Source: Arcicella sp034519515
Lineage (GTDB): Bacteria > Bacteroidota > Bacteroidia > Cytophagales > Spirosomataceae
Length of the DNA: 64,000 nucleotides
Assembly: GCA_034519515.1 (NCBI GenBank)
Contig: JAXHOK010000055.1
Location: forward strand, 1-64,000
Reading direction: 5' to 3'
Shown: piece by piece, positions 38,322-46,600 of the stretch
Layout: every line of letters starts with the position of its first letter
Position numbering within the stretch: the stretch's first letter is position 1
The notes under the pieces: model-generated
Database searches by the model: none
What the model saw: only the letters and a program-made list of their open reading frames with translations
Told to the model about the DNA's origin: nothing
Position numbers and translations under genes: made by a program

Positions 38322-38639
38322 ATGAAAATATTAGACCCCAACGGATTAGTGGATAATCTGTACAAATACGTCCAAACCAATGTTGAAATCGTAAAAGTTG
38401 AAGTGCAGGAAAAAATAGAAGATGCCGTCAAAAAAGTGGTTATTTTCGCTATTTTGGCACTTTCTGTAACGCTACTGTTGGTTTTTTTGCTCATTACCTT
38501 AGCCCTCTTTTTGAATAAAATACTTTCCAGTAATTACCTCGGATTTTTGATTGTTTCGGTACTTTTGGCGGTAATTACGGCAATTACTTTTTTTATGATA
38601 AAACAATTTCTATCTTCCGATAAAACTGAAATTAATTAA
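38322..38639 (+). CDS. Small membrane protein with two transmembrane segments (phage-holin-family-like)
   Basis: A 105-residue protein from the ATG at 38,322 (MKILDPNG). An upstream in-frame ATG at 38,262 adds 20 hydrophilic residues without a clear role, so the shorter start is preferred. An N-terminal helix (VDNLYKYVQTNVEIVKVEVQEKIEDA) is followed by two hydrophobic segments (about 45-72 and 77-97). This layout matches the 'phage holin family'/Holin-X-type proteins found on many Bacteroidota chromosomes outside phages. It sits 3 bp before the beta-CASP gene and is probably co-transcribed. Function not known; no phage genes nearby. Confidence 0.75.
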   Translation: MKILDPNGLVDNLYKYVQTNVEIVKVEVQEKIEDAVKKVVIFAILALSVTLLLVFLLITLALFLNKILSSNYLGFLIVSVLLAVITAITFFMIKQFLSSDKTEIN

Positions 38640-38642
38640 GAC

Positions 38643-40043
38643 ATGAAAATACAATTTCACGGAGCCGCCCAACGAGTAACAGGCTCAAAACATTTAATAA
38701 TCACTGAAAAAGGCACAAAAATTCTCTTGGATTGTGGTCTGTTTCAAGGCATTGATACCCAACCACTCAATCAAGAATTTGCTTTCAATCCTCACGAAAT
38801 TGATTACGTTATTCTCTCACACGCCCACATCGACCACACGGGACTGTTGCCCAGATTAGTCAAAAAAGGTTATTCGGGTAAAATATTCTGTACTTCCGCC
38901 ACCAAAGATTTGTGTTCGATTCTATTGGGAGATTCCGCCCGAATTCAAGAAAGTGATTTGGCAAGAATCAATAAAAGACGAAAAAAAAGAGGAGAAGAAA
39001 TCTTAGAAAATTTATATTCACAAGAAGACGTTGAACAAACGCTTTCACAAATGGAAGCCGCTGATTTTAGAAAAGAATTTTGGCTTAATGACGAAGTAAG
39101 TGTTTACTTTACCGATACGGGACACATCTTGGGTTCGGCAGCAATAATGCTAACGATAAAAGAAAATAACGAAACGAAAAAGGTATTTTACTCGGGAGAT
39201 ATTGGTCGCCCAAATGATAAAATCTTGAAATCTCCCGAAGCATTTTCACAAGCAGATTATATTATTTGTGAATCAACTTACGGAGCAAGATTACACGAAA
39301 CCGAAGAAGATGTAAAAGCACATCTACTGGCAATTGTACAGAAAATATGCGTAGAACAAAAAGGAAAACTCTTGATTCCTGCTTTTTCAATTGACCGCAC
39401 CCAGGAATTAGTTTACGCTCTCGACCAATTGGAAAGTGAGGGCAAACTGCCTAAAATCAAGGTTTTTGTGGATTCTCCCTTATCAGTAAATGCCACACAA
39501 ATCATGAAAAATCATCCCGAATGTTTCAATCCCGAAGTGTTGGAATATTTGAAACGGGGTGATGGTGATGCTTTTGGTTTTCCGAATCTATATTACGTTT
39601 CCTCAACCGAAGACTCCAAGAAATTGAATGAATCAAAAGAACCTTGCATCATCATTTCATCATCGGGAATGGCAGAAGCAGGACGAATAAAACACCACAT
39701 TGCCAATCATATCGAAGATGCAAAATGTGCAGTGCTTTTAGTAGGTTATACAACACCAAGTAGTTTGGGTGGGCAACTGAAAGCGGGCATGAAAAGGGTA
39801 AATATTTTTGGAAAGCAATTTGATGTAAGAGCCGAAATTTTGGTAATGGACTCCTTCTCAGCCCACGCCGACTATCAAGAAATAATGCAATTTTTAGGTT
39901 GTCAAGATAAAACCAAAATCAAGCAACTATTCTTAGTTCACGGAGAATTGGATATTCAGCAGATTTTCAAGGAAAAACTCTTGACGGAAGGTTATCACGA
40001 TGTGTATATTCCCGCACATCAGGAAGAAGTAGATTTAACGTAA
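38643..40043 (+). CDS. MBL-fold beta-CASP metallo-hydrolase (RNA-processing exonuclease-like)
   Basis: A 466-residue protein. The metallo-beta-lactamase core has the zinc motif SHAHIDHTG (about 59-67), then TDTGHILGSAA and YSGDIGR; the beta-CASP insertion is around 220-340 (IPAFSIDRTQELVYAL, VDSPLSVNATQI); the ending is ISSSGMAEAGRIKHH and MDSFSAHADYQE with VHGE. This set matches the YSH1/RNase J-like 'RNA-specific exonuclease' branch, acting on RNA in the cytoplasm. Length is typical. It follows the small membrane-protein gene by 3 bp, so the two form a short operon. Confidence 0.92.
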   Translation: MKIQFHGAAQRVTGSKHLIITEKGTKILLDCGLFQGIDTQPLNQEFAFNPHEIDYVILSHAHIDHTGLLPRLVKKGYSGKIFCTSATKDLCSILLGDSARIQESDLARINKRRKKRGEEILENLYSQEDVEQTLSQMEAADFRKEFWLNDEVSVYFTDTGHILGSAAIMLTIKENNETKKVFYSGDIGRPNDKILKSPEAFSQADYIICESTYGARLHETEEDVKAHLLAIVQKICVEQKGKLLIPAFSIDRTQELVYALDQLESEGKLPKIKVFVDSPLSVNATQIMKNHPECFNPEVLEYLKRGDGDAFGFPNLYYVSSTEDSKKLNESKEPCIIISSSGMAEAGRIKHHIANHIEDAKCAVLLVGYTTPSSLGGQLKAGMKRVNIFGKQFDVRAEILVMDSFSAHADYQEIMQFLGCQDKTKIKQLFLVHGELDIQQIFKEKLLTEGYHDVYIPAHQEEVDLT

Positions 40044-40188
40044 CACGGCGGTTCGACGGTTCGAAATCTTTCCCGTGTAACGTAGCACGGTACTTACGCA
40101 GTCCGAATCTTTCCCGTGAAGCATAGTCTAATTTATTCATGGGCTTCACGGGAAAGATTTCGAGTCGTCGAACCGCCGTGCTACGTTA
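40036..40188. repeat. Long inverted repeat of the GTAGCACGG/CTTTCCCGTG family
   Basis: It fills the gap between two convergent genes and just overlaps both ends. Left arm about 40,038-40,077 and right arm about 40,145-40,187 pair over about 40 bp (CGGCGGTTCGACG, AAATCTTTCCCGTG). A second partial copy of the left arm lies at 40,081-40,121. Shorter relatives (GTAGCACG, CTTT.CCGTG) occur at about 53,369-53,390, 59,549-59,577 and, in degenerate form, at 60,081-60,158. May also terminate both convergent genes. Confidence 0.65.
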
Positions 40189-41364
40189 ATTGTTCAACAA
40201 TCCTTCGTTTCTAAGATATTGCCAAACTGTTGAAATATTACAAATCCGTAAGTTTGGACGATACCAATAATCGTCTGCCTGGGGTGTAACCACTAAGTTT
40301 AAGTTAGCTTTTAAGTCGTCCATGGCAATGGTATTGCCTCGGCTGATGCTTGGAGAGTTCCCATATTTGATTTCCAAGGTAACTTTTACTTTTGTATTTT
40401 GCACCAATACCAAATCCAATTCTGATTTATCTTTCGTTCGATAAAAATAAGGTTCAACATCCATTTTTAAGTTAGCAATGATTTGTTGAATCACATACCC
40501 CTCCCAAGAATTTCCTAAGCCAACGTTTCCTTGCAGCCCTTCAAAATCTTGAATTCCCATAAGATGATGCAAAATACCCGTATCTCTGAAAAAAAGTTTA
40601 GGTGATTTGACTAACTGTTTACTAATATTTACGTGATATGGTTTTAATCTACGAATCAAAAAAGCTGATTCCAGAAAATCAAGATATGTTTTTACGGTTG
40701 GTAGAGAGATATTCAGTGAGTCGGATAAATCAGTATAATTCAACATTCCCCCTTGAATATTGGTAAGCATCCGAAGCATATTTCTCATCATTTCGGGCGA
40801 TGCTGGCAACCCCAATGCTGGAAGGTCTCGCTCAATATAAGTTTGCACGAATCCTCTAAACCATAAAGAAGAAATTACATCAGTGGGGGCAAGTAAAGCA
40901 TCAGGAAACCCTCCTCTTAACCAATGGCTTTTATAAGAAATGATTGAACTAATTTCTTGATAATGAAGAGGTTGCATTTCAAAATAGATAATTCTTCCAG
41001 CCAATGTCTCAGAACTTTGACGTAACAGATTGGGCGAAGCAGAACCCAACAAGATAAAACGCCCTGGTTTACGATTCCTATCAATCATGGAACGAAGTAG
41101 CGGAAACAATTCGGGCATTCGTTGAATTTCATCCAATATTACTACTTCGTTTTCATGTTCTTGAAAGTATAAATCTGGAGCAATATTGAGTTTATTCTGG
41201 TCAGCGAAATATTCCAAATCCAAATAGATGCTTGGCTTATCAAGTTGCGACATCAGTTTTTTAACCAAAGTAGTTTTCCCCACTTGGCGAGGTCCTAATA
41301 TCGCCACAACGGGTAGATAAGATAAACTGTTTAATACTTCTTTTTCAATACTTCTTTCAATCAT
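40186..41364 (-). CDS. AAA_14 ATPase with DUF4143 domain
   Basis: A 392-residue protein. N-terminal P-loop ATPase: Walker A GPRQVGKTT (about 24-32), Walker B VVILDEIQRMPELFPLL (about 73-89), sensor segment FILLGSASPNLLRQS. C-terminal DUF4143: YIERDLPALGL, a winged-helix-like region LNISLPTVKTYLDFLESAFLIRRL, KLFFRDTGILHHLMG, and a nuclease-like E..YGNS end (SELDLVLV, LEIKYG). The family is abundant and often mobile in Bacteroidota; biological role is not established, with links to defence or toxin-like function proposed. A standalone gene on the minus strand with a palindrome upstream. Confidence 0.9.
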   Translation of the reverse strand: MIERSIEKEVLNSLSYLPVVAILGPRQVGKTTLVKKLMSQLDKPSIYLDLEYFADQNKLNIAPDLYFQEHENEVVILDEIQRMPELFPLLRSMIDRNRKPGRFILLGSASPNLLRQSSETLAGRIIYFEMQPLHYQEISSIISYKSHWLRGGFPDALLAPTDVISSLWFRGFVQTYIERDLPALGLPASPEMMRNMLRMLTNIQGGMLNYTDLSDSLNISLPTVKTYLDFLESAFLIRRLKPYHVNISKQLVKSPKLFFRDTGILHHLMGIQDFEGLQGNVGLGNSWEGYVIQQIIANLKMDVEPYFYRTKDKSELDLVLVQNTKVKVTLEIKYGNSPSISRGNTIAMDDLKANLNLVVTPQADDYWYRPNLRICNISTVWQYLRNEGLLNN

Positions 41365-41403
41365 AATGGTAGTAAATTCTATGGTTTTCGCACAAATATA
41401 AAA

Positions 41404-41452
41404 AATTAATCCGCTAAATCTAAAAATTAATTTTAGATTTAGCGGATTAATT
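41404..41452. repeat. Perfect palindrome upstream of the AAA_14 gene
   Basis: 22-nt arms 41,404-41,425 and 41,431-41,452 are exact reverse complements around a 5-nt loop. It lies 40 bp upstream of the AAA_14 start and 30 bp from the XRE terminator. It may be an operator or a repeat element of the same general class as 38,145-38,197, with which it shares AAATCTAAAA. Confidence 0.55.
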
Positions 41453-41481
41453 GGTTGTTAAACTTTTTATTCACCATAAAT

Positions 41482-41528
41482 AAAACAAAAGAGGCTTGAA
41501 CTTTCACGGTTCAAGCCTCTTTTGTTTT
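41482..41528 (-). terminator. Rho-independent terminator of the XRE gene
   Basis: A perfect 19-bp stem (41,482-41,500 with 41,510-41,528) has a 9-nt loop. It begins 9 bp beyond the stop of the small regulator on the minus strand. The 3' side on the minus strand ends CTTTTGTTTTA, a suitable T-rich tail. Confidence 0.8.
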
Positions 41529-41536
41529 GGGTAAAT

Positions 41537-41731
41537 TCAATTAACAAAATGCCCCAAAGATTTATTCAACGTTACCGAAATAGCAATCAATTCCAGAAGG
41601 GTAGGAAATGCTTTCTCTTTTTCAATTTTCGATAAATGAGGTTGGGAAATGCCCGTTAATTGAGCGAAATAATACTGTTTGTGTCCTTGTTCCTGACGAG
41701 TTTTTTTGACAATAGAACCATGAAATTTCAT
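41537..41731 (-). CDS. Small XRE-family helix-turn-helix regulator
   Basis: A 64-residue protein that is essentially one Cro/C1-type HTH: KKTRQEQGHKQYYFAQLTGISQPHLSKIEKEKAFPTLLELIAISVTL. The YYFAQLTGISQPHLSKIE part holds the turn and recognition helix. It is divergent from the lipoprotein gene at 42,086 across a 354-bp gap with a 9-bp tandem repeat, so regulation of itself or that gene is plausible. A strong terminator follows. Target not known. Confidence 0.85.
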   Translation of the reverse strand: MKFHGSIVKKTRQEQGHKQYYFAQLTGISQPHLSKIEKEKAFPTLLELIAISVTLNKSLGHFVN

Positions 41732-41820
41732 AGCGTTAGAATGTTTAAATAATGAAAGAAAAATATTCGTATAGAGATTAGTGGCGGAATACCTTTCAAT
41801 ACACGATAACTCAAATAAGT

Positions 41821-41863
41821 ATATGAGGTATATGAGGTATATGAGGTATATGAGGTATATGAG
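41821..41863 (+). repeat. 9-bp tandem repeat (ATATGAGGT), 4.8 copies
   Basis: Four exact units plus a 7-nt partial unit lie in the divergent gap between the XRE gene and the lipoprotein gene. The repeat is non-coding. The copy number could vary by slippage and alter spacing upstream of either gene. The rest of the 354-bp gap is AT-rich with one promoter-like site and a hairpin near 42,003-42,041. Confidence 0.8.
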
Positions 41864-41991
41864 CGTAAAAATAAATATTGATTTTTACAATAGCAAGCGT
41901 TGTAACTAAATATTTTTGAGGAAAACAAATTATTCTGTACGGAATATAGATTTGTAGATTTTTCTTGGAAAGATAAAAAAAACCGAAAACC

Positions 41992-42022
41992 TTTACAAAA
42001 GTTAAGCCCCAATCTAAGTTTG
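41992..42022 (+). promoter_or_regulatory. Bacteroidota-type promoter for the lipoprotein gene
   Basis: TTTA at 41,992-41,995 and TAAGTTTG at 42,015-42,022 are separated by 19 nt. They fit the TTTG/TAnnTTTG consensus, with one mismatch in the -33 box. The ATG at 42,086 is 63 bp downstream. The -7 box lies inside a small hairpin (arms 42,003-42,013 and 42,030-42,041). Confidence 0.5.
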
Positions 42023-42085
42023 GACGACCAGATGGGGCTTACAGGTAAAATCATTTTCCAACAATTTAAACCCAATGCAAAGGTA

Positions 42086-43234
42086 ATGAAAAAAACATTA
42101 CAACGTTTGGGCATGGTGACGGTGGGACTGTCACTTTGCCTGTGGTCTTGTAAAGAGCAAGATGGATTAGTGAAACCAGAGGATGCAACCTCTGCGGTTA
42201 AAGTTGCCCCAAAAATCAAGGAAAAGATTGATTTTTCGGTGGTGGACGGGAGGTTGAAGTTTGAGACGATGGAGGATTTTAAGGGTGCTGTTGCTAAAAT
42301 GGGTACTTTGGAAGGAATTAAGGAAATGGAACAGAAAGGAGGATTCACCTCAATGAATGAAGCCTACAAAGCATTTTGCAGTGAAAATGTTGAAGGCTCA
42401 AAAAATTCAGAACGAGTAATTAGCAGAGAGTATGATGATATAGTGGTAGTCACAAAAGACAACTTGGGTAAGAAAAATTTCAAAATGGCACTACCAGTAC
42501 CAGGATTGGCGGCTTTAGTAAATAAAGACGCAATTGTTCAGATAGCAGGTAAAGTAATGAAGTTTTCTGATGAAGCCGTTAAAATTGCAGACGTTCAATA
42601 TAAGAATGAACTGGAATTGAATACTCCGAGTAGCCACGTGACAATCAATAAGGTTAATAAGCATTTAGGAGACGGAAAAGCGAATAAAAGCGGAAAAGTA
42701 TTAGCTAATTGGGATAACGACACTTATATCTCCTACCCTGTATGGGGTGGATTTGCCGCCCGAAGATGGCGTGTTAGAGAAATGTTCCATGATTACAATA
42801 TTGGCTATGCTCCAAATTATGCATTTACTTATTTGTATTTCTGTGGCGTAGAAGTAGAGAATCAGCGAGATGACTGGAACGGATGGAGTAGTTGTTGGCT
42901 TGATGGCTGGGAATGGGGAGCGGGAAATGCGGCAGTAAGTGAAATATACGATCCTGCTACTGGTCAAAAAATTAGTAAAACTAAAAACTTAGGAAATGTT
43001 TGGCCCACTTCATGGGGACCAAGTAATGGAATTCAAGAACATAATACTGAAAGGATTTTTAGAGGTACGGCTGGATTCTTTGAAACAACTGTAGGTTGGG
43101 GAGAATATGCTATAACAGCATCAGGAACATCAACTAACATGGCAAGTCATTCATTTGGTCGAGCAGAAATTAGAGACCCTAATAATCCTAATAATAGCAC
43201 AAATCATATTTTTGACTTCTTTACACTTCGTTAA
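42086..43234 (+). CDS. Lipoprotein of unknown function with aromatic-rich C-terminal half
   Basis: A 382-residue protein from the ATG at 42,086 (MKKTLQRLG). An upstream in-frame ATG at 42,020 would place 22 residues before the signal and is less likely. A lipoprotein signal ends at LWSC (Cys about 23). Residues about 50-180 are helical and charged; the second half (about 210-382) is rich in Trp, Tyr and Gly (VWGGFAARRWRVRE, DDWNGWSSCWLDGWEWGAG, NVWPTSWGPSNG), suggesting a beta-sandwich or binding domain. I do not recognise the family. It has its own promoter, and a terminator follows. Confidence 0.75.
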   Translation: MKKTLQRLGMVTVGLSLCLWSCKEQDGLVKPEDATSAVKVAPKIKEKIDFSVVDGRLKFETMEDFKGAVAKMGTLEGIKEMEQKGGFTSMNEAYKAFCSENVEGSKNSERVISREYDDIVVVTKDNLGKKNFKMALPVPGLAALVNKDAIVQIAGKVMKFSDEAVKIADVQYKNELELNTPSSHVTINKVNKHLGDGKANKSGKVLANWDNDTYISYPVWGGFAARRWRVREMFHDYNIGYAPNYAFTYLYFCGVEVENQRDDWNGWSSCWLDGWEWGAGNAAVSEIYDPATGQKISKTKNLGNVWPTSWGPSNGIQEHNTERIFRGTAGFFETTVGWGEYAITASGTSTNMASHSFGRAEIRDPNNPNNSTNHIFDFFTLR

Positions 43235-43252
43235 AGTTAAATTTTACTCCAC

Positions 43253-43292
43253 AGTGTCATCATAGTTTCAACGAATGGTGACACTTTTTTTT
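43253..43292 (+). terminator. Rho-independent terminator after the unknown lipoprotein
   Basis: The stem AGTGTCATC (43,253-43,261) pairs with GGTGACACT (43,277-43,285) with one G-T wobble. It is followed immediately by a run of eight T counted from 43,285. It begins 18 bp after the stop at 43,234. Confidence 0.75.
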
Positions 43293-43303
43293 AACATAAT
43301 TAA

Positions 43304-44245
43304 ATGCTTTATATAACTCAAATACTTAAAAAGGTAGGTGTTTTACTGTCTCCTTTCTTCTTACTCAGTTGTCAAAACCTTGATAGTTTTGAAATAAATA
43401 CTGTAAAAGAACCGCTCATAGTTATACAAGCAAATTTGATAGTAACACAATCTCCCAAAATTTATGTAGGTAAACTTTGGGGTGCAACCGCTCCACGCCC
43501 AAAAGAAACATTCTATCGTGGTGCAGATGTTGAGCTTTTTGAGAATGGGAAGTCTGTTGGTAAATTATTTCTCAAAGATACACTATATCAAAATTCTAAT
43601 TATATTATTAAATCTAATACTAACTATGTTATAAAAGCATCTGTGCAAGGTGTAAAATCTGTTGAATCTGAACCTGTTTTAATTCCTGCGGATGGGGTTA
43701 TAAATAATGTCGTTTATTTAAAAAATTCTCCAGTTAATTCTACGAATAACACAATTCGTAATCCAGCTTTAATAACAGTTACTTTTAGAAAAGATGACAG
43801 TGTTGCGGGCTACGGGGTTCAATTATTGAATTATGATAAAAGTAGTAAAAAATATTTTAGTCTTGGTGAAAATATAGACTTGGGTACTTTGACGTTTGTA
43901 AAATCTCCTTGCTTGTTTGATTCATATTGTGCAAACGTAGATATAGACGGAAATATAGGAAACTTCATTTATAGAGGTAGAACAGCTTATCTAAGTAAAT
44001 GTATCGACACAGAGGATAAACAAGTAAGATTTGTTACTGGCTCAGGTTTTGAAGAAAATACTCGCATCATTGCCATTCTCACTGCAACATCCCAAGAAGG
44101 TGTAGAACTTTCCAGAACCACAAAAATAGTTGAGGGTTTTCAAGCAGCACTTACTGAGCCATATCCAACTTACAGTAACGTAAAAGGAGGAATTGGAATT
44201 GTGATTGGCTATAATGTTACCTACAAAGTGCTTACCATCAATTGA
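43304..44245 (+). CDS. DUF4249 family lipoprotein
   Basis: A 313-residue protein with a lipoprotein signal (SPFFLLSCQN; Cys about 23). The sequence layout matches DUF4249: an N-terminal PLIVIQANLIVTQSPKIYVGKL strand, ADVELFENGK, NTNYVIKASV and PVLIPADGVINNV. In Bacteroidota these genes typically precede a TonB-dependent receptor, as here (18 bp gap), so the pair probably forms an outer-membrane uptake or assembly unit. Substrate unknown. Confidence 0.88.
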   Translation: MLYITQILKKVGVLLSPFFLLSCQNLDSFEINTVKEPLIVIQANLIVTQSPKIYVGKLWGATAPRPKETFYRGADVELFENGKSVGKLFLKDTLYQNSNYIIKSNTNYVIKASVQGVKSVESEPVLIPADGVINNVVYLKNSPVNSTNNTIRNPALITVTFRKDDSVAGYGVQLLNYDKSSKKYFSLGENIDLGTLTFVKSPCLFDSYCANVDIDGNIGNFIYRGRTAYLSKCIDTEDKQVRFVTGSGFEENTRIIAILTATSQEGVELSRTTKIVEGFQAALTEPYPTYSNVKGGIGIVIGYNVTYKVLTIN

Positions 44246-44263
44246 TTCCTAAATTTTATCAAA

Positions 44264-46576
44264 ATGATACGTCTGTTTTTTCTAATCCTGTTCTGTTTCC
44301 CTTTGCTTGCGAATGCTCAAAAAATAACTTTATCAGGAAGAGTTGTGGAAGCTGGTAGTAATGAGGCGTTAATTAATGCCAATATCTTTTTAGTGGGGCA
44401 AGGGAAAGGCACACAAACCAATCAATACGGATATTTCTCTTTCACTATTCCAGAAGGGAATCAGGAAATAAAATTTAGTTATTCAGGCTATGCACCATTC
44501 GTTCTCAAAAAAGAATTCGTAAAAGATACCATTTTATCCATTAAACTGCAATCAATTCAGTTGAATGAAGTTATCGTAAAAAACGAAAAAACAAGAGAAG
44601 ATAAACCTGTTGGTTTCATTAGTGTTCCCATTCAACAACTCAAAAAAATTCCAATGGTTTTGGGAGAAATGGATTTACTGAAAGCCTTGACAATGACCCC
44701 AGGCATTTCACCAGGTCAGGAAGGGACTTCGGGCATAAATGTAAGGGGAAGTAGTCCAGACCAAAATTTGATTCTTTTGGATGAAGCTCCTATGTACAAC
44801 ACCTCACACGCCTTTGGTTATTTATCGGTTTTCAATCCAGATGCTATCAAAAATATTGATGTTTATAAAGGAGGGTTTCCTTCTCGGTTTGGAGGGCGTT
44901 TGGCATCTGTTTTAGATATAACAATGAAAGAAGGTAACAATCAAGAAAAGAAAGGTGAATTATCGTTAGGAATTCTTAGTTCAAGGTTTTTGAAAGAAGG
45001 TCCAATCAAAAAGGATAAATCATCTTATTTAGTGGCAGGGCGATTGATGAATACACTTTTACTTCAATTACCAACTCATATTAAAACTGCCACAGGGGCG
45101 GATGTTGATGGTGTTCCCAGTTTGTGGTTTTATGATTTTAATGCGAAGTTTAATCACAAATTTGATAATAATAGTCAGTTATTTTTTAGTTTTTATTCTA
45201 ACTATGATTATTACAAAAATGTAACACAACGATATGGAAACTCTAATACTTCAACGTTAAATTGGGGTAACGTAACAGCATCTCTTCGTTATAATAGGGC
45301 TTTCAATAATAAACTTTTTGGGAAGGCTACTTTGATTTATAGCAAGTTCAAATATCAACTTTCTGGGGAGAGTGTTCTTACGCAAGGGGATGAGAAAATT
45401 AAAAATTCCTATGTACTCTCAAACTCTATTCAAGATATTGGTTTGAAAACTTCTTTGGAGTACGTTTATTCTTCATCATTTACGCAAAGAATAGGTTTGG
45501 AACATACTTTTCATTTAATATCTCCTGGACAATTAGAAATCACAAAAGATAATATAGAACAAGATGTTTCCTTCAATCAAAATGTAAAGATATACTCACA
45601 AGAAAGTGCATTATTTCTTGAAAACGAAATAAATCCATTATCTTTTTTAAAGTTTAATATTGGAGGAAGAATATCAAACTTGTTCGTGAATGGTGAATCA
45701 TATACCAATTTTGAGCCAAGAATATCTGCTAAAATGTCTTTAAATAGTCAGCATGGTTTAAAATTAGGTTATACTCAAATGCAACAATATCTACATCAAT
45801 TAACCTCAAATGGAATTGGGATTCCGAATGATATTTGGGTTACAGCTACGGAGAAAGTATCTCCTTCAAGAGCAAGACAGTTTGATATAGGATATTATTG
45901 GACATTCGGAAAAGATGACAATTGGGAATTAACCTTAGAGACATATCAGAAAAAATTTACACAACTCATTGACTATCAGCAAGGTTCAGATGTAGTAACA
46001 GAATTTAATGCGAATTGGCAAGATATAATTGTTAAAGATGTTATCGGAAAAGCATACGGTTACGAAGTAATGGTACAAAAAAAACAAGGCAAATTAAATG
46101 GGTGGTTATCATACACTAATGCCGTTAGCCAACGTCAAAGCCCTGAAATTAATAAAGGCGAATGGTATTACGCAAGATACGACAGGCGGCATAACGTTGC
46201 AGTGGTTTTGAATTATCAATTAACCCCAAAATGGTCTTTTACCAGCAGTTTTGTTTATCAAACAGGCTATCCAGTAACTCTGCCCGAAGCCGCTTATAAA
46301 GATAGTCAAGGAATAACAAGGCTTTATTACTCAGGCAGAAATAACGCCCGAATTTCAGATTTTCATCGTTTGGACATTGGAGCAACTCATAATTTTAAAA
46401 CAAAAAAGCGACAAAGAGATGCCGCTTGGAATTTAGGAATTTATAATGTGTATAATCGTAAAAACCCAAATTATTTAGAAATTGATGGATTTTTTGGAGG
46501 GAGTCAACAATTGACCATAAAGCAACAAAGTTTATTATCCATTCTCCCATATTTCTCATACCAAATAAAATTCTAA
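44264..46576 (+). CDS. TonB-dependent receptor with carboxypeptidase-like N-terminal domain
   Basis: A 770-residue outer-membrane receptor. Signal peptide about 1-18 (LLANA); carboxypeptidase-regulatory-like domain about 22-105 (ITLSGRVVEAGSNEALINANIFL, KGTQTNQYGYFSFTI); plug domain about 125-235 (LKALTMTPGISPGQEGTSGINVRGSSPDQNLIL fragments, IDVYKGGFPSRFGGRLASVLDI); and a 22-strand-type barrel to the C-terminal aromatic strand YFSYQIKF. It lacks a SusD partner; the DUF4249 lipoprotein upstream is the likely companion. A bidirectional terminator follows. Substrate cannot be deduced. Confidence 0.92.
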   Translation: MIRLFFLILFCFPLLANAQKITLSGRVVEAGSNEALINANIFLVGQGKGTQTNQYGYFSFTIPEGNQEIKFSYSGYAPFVLKKEFVKDTILSIKLQSIQLNEVIVKNEKTREDKPVGFISVPIQQLKKIPMVLGEMDLLKALTMTPGISPGQEGTSGINVRGSSPDQNLILLDEAPMYNTSHAFGYLSVFNPDAIKNIDVYKGGFPSRFGGRLASVLDITMKEGNNQEKKGELSLGILSSRFLKEGPIKKDKSSYLVAGRLMNTLLLQLPTHIKTATGADVDGVPSLWFYDFNAKFNHKFDNNSQLFFSFYSNYDYYKNVTQRYGNSNTSTLNWGNVTASLRYNRAFNNKLFGKATLIYSKFKYQLSGESVLTQGDEKIKNSYVLSNSIQDIGLKTSLEYVYSSSFTQRIGLEHTFHLISPGQLEITKDNIEQDVSFNQNVKIYSQESALFLENEINPLSFLKFNIGGRISNLFVNGESYTNFEPRISAKMSLNSQHGLKLGYTQMQQYLHQLTSNGIGIPNDIWVTATEKVSPSRARQFDIGYYWTFGKDDNWELTLETYQKKFTQLIDYQQGSDVVTEFNANWQDIIVKDVIGKAYGYEVMVQKKQGKLNGWLSYTNAVSQRQSPEINKGEWYYARYDRRHNVAVVLNYQLTPKWSFTSSFVYQTGYPVTLPEAAYKDSQGITRLYYSGRNNARISDFHRLDIGATHNFKTKKRQRDAAWNLGIYNVYNRKNPNYLEIDGFFGGSQQLTIKQQSLLSILPYFSYQIKF

Positions 46577-46577
46577 T

Positions 46578-46600
46578 AAACAGCCCTCAGAAGGCTGTTT
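46578..46600. terminator. Bidirectional terminator between convergent genes
   Basis: 8-nt arms 46,578-46,585 and 46,593-46,600 (AAACAGCC/GGCTGTTT) fill the gap between the receptor stop (46,576) and the monooxygenase stop (46,601). Both strands carry T-rich flanks. Confidence 0.65.

Noticed and set aside
38322..38639. Prophage, based on the holin-like small protein
   Set aside because: No endolysin, capsid, tail, integrase or att-like sites nearby. Such proteins are common chromosomal genes in Bacteroidota.
41728..42348. A 206-codon minus-strand frame overlapping the unknown lipoprotein
   Set aside because: It runs opposite a better-supported lipoprotein gene with signal peptide, promoter and terminator. 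Its end is just the translated 9-bp tandem repeat (SYT repeats).
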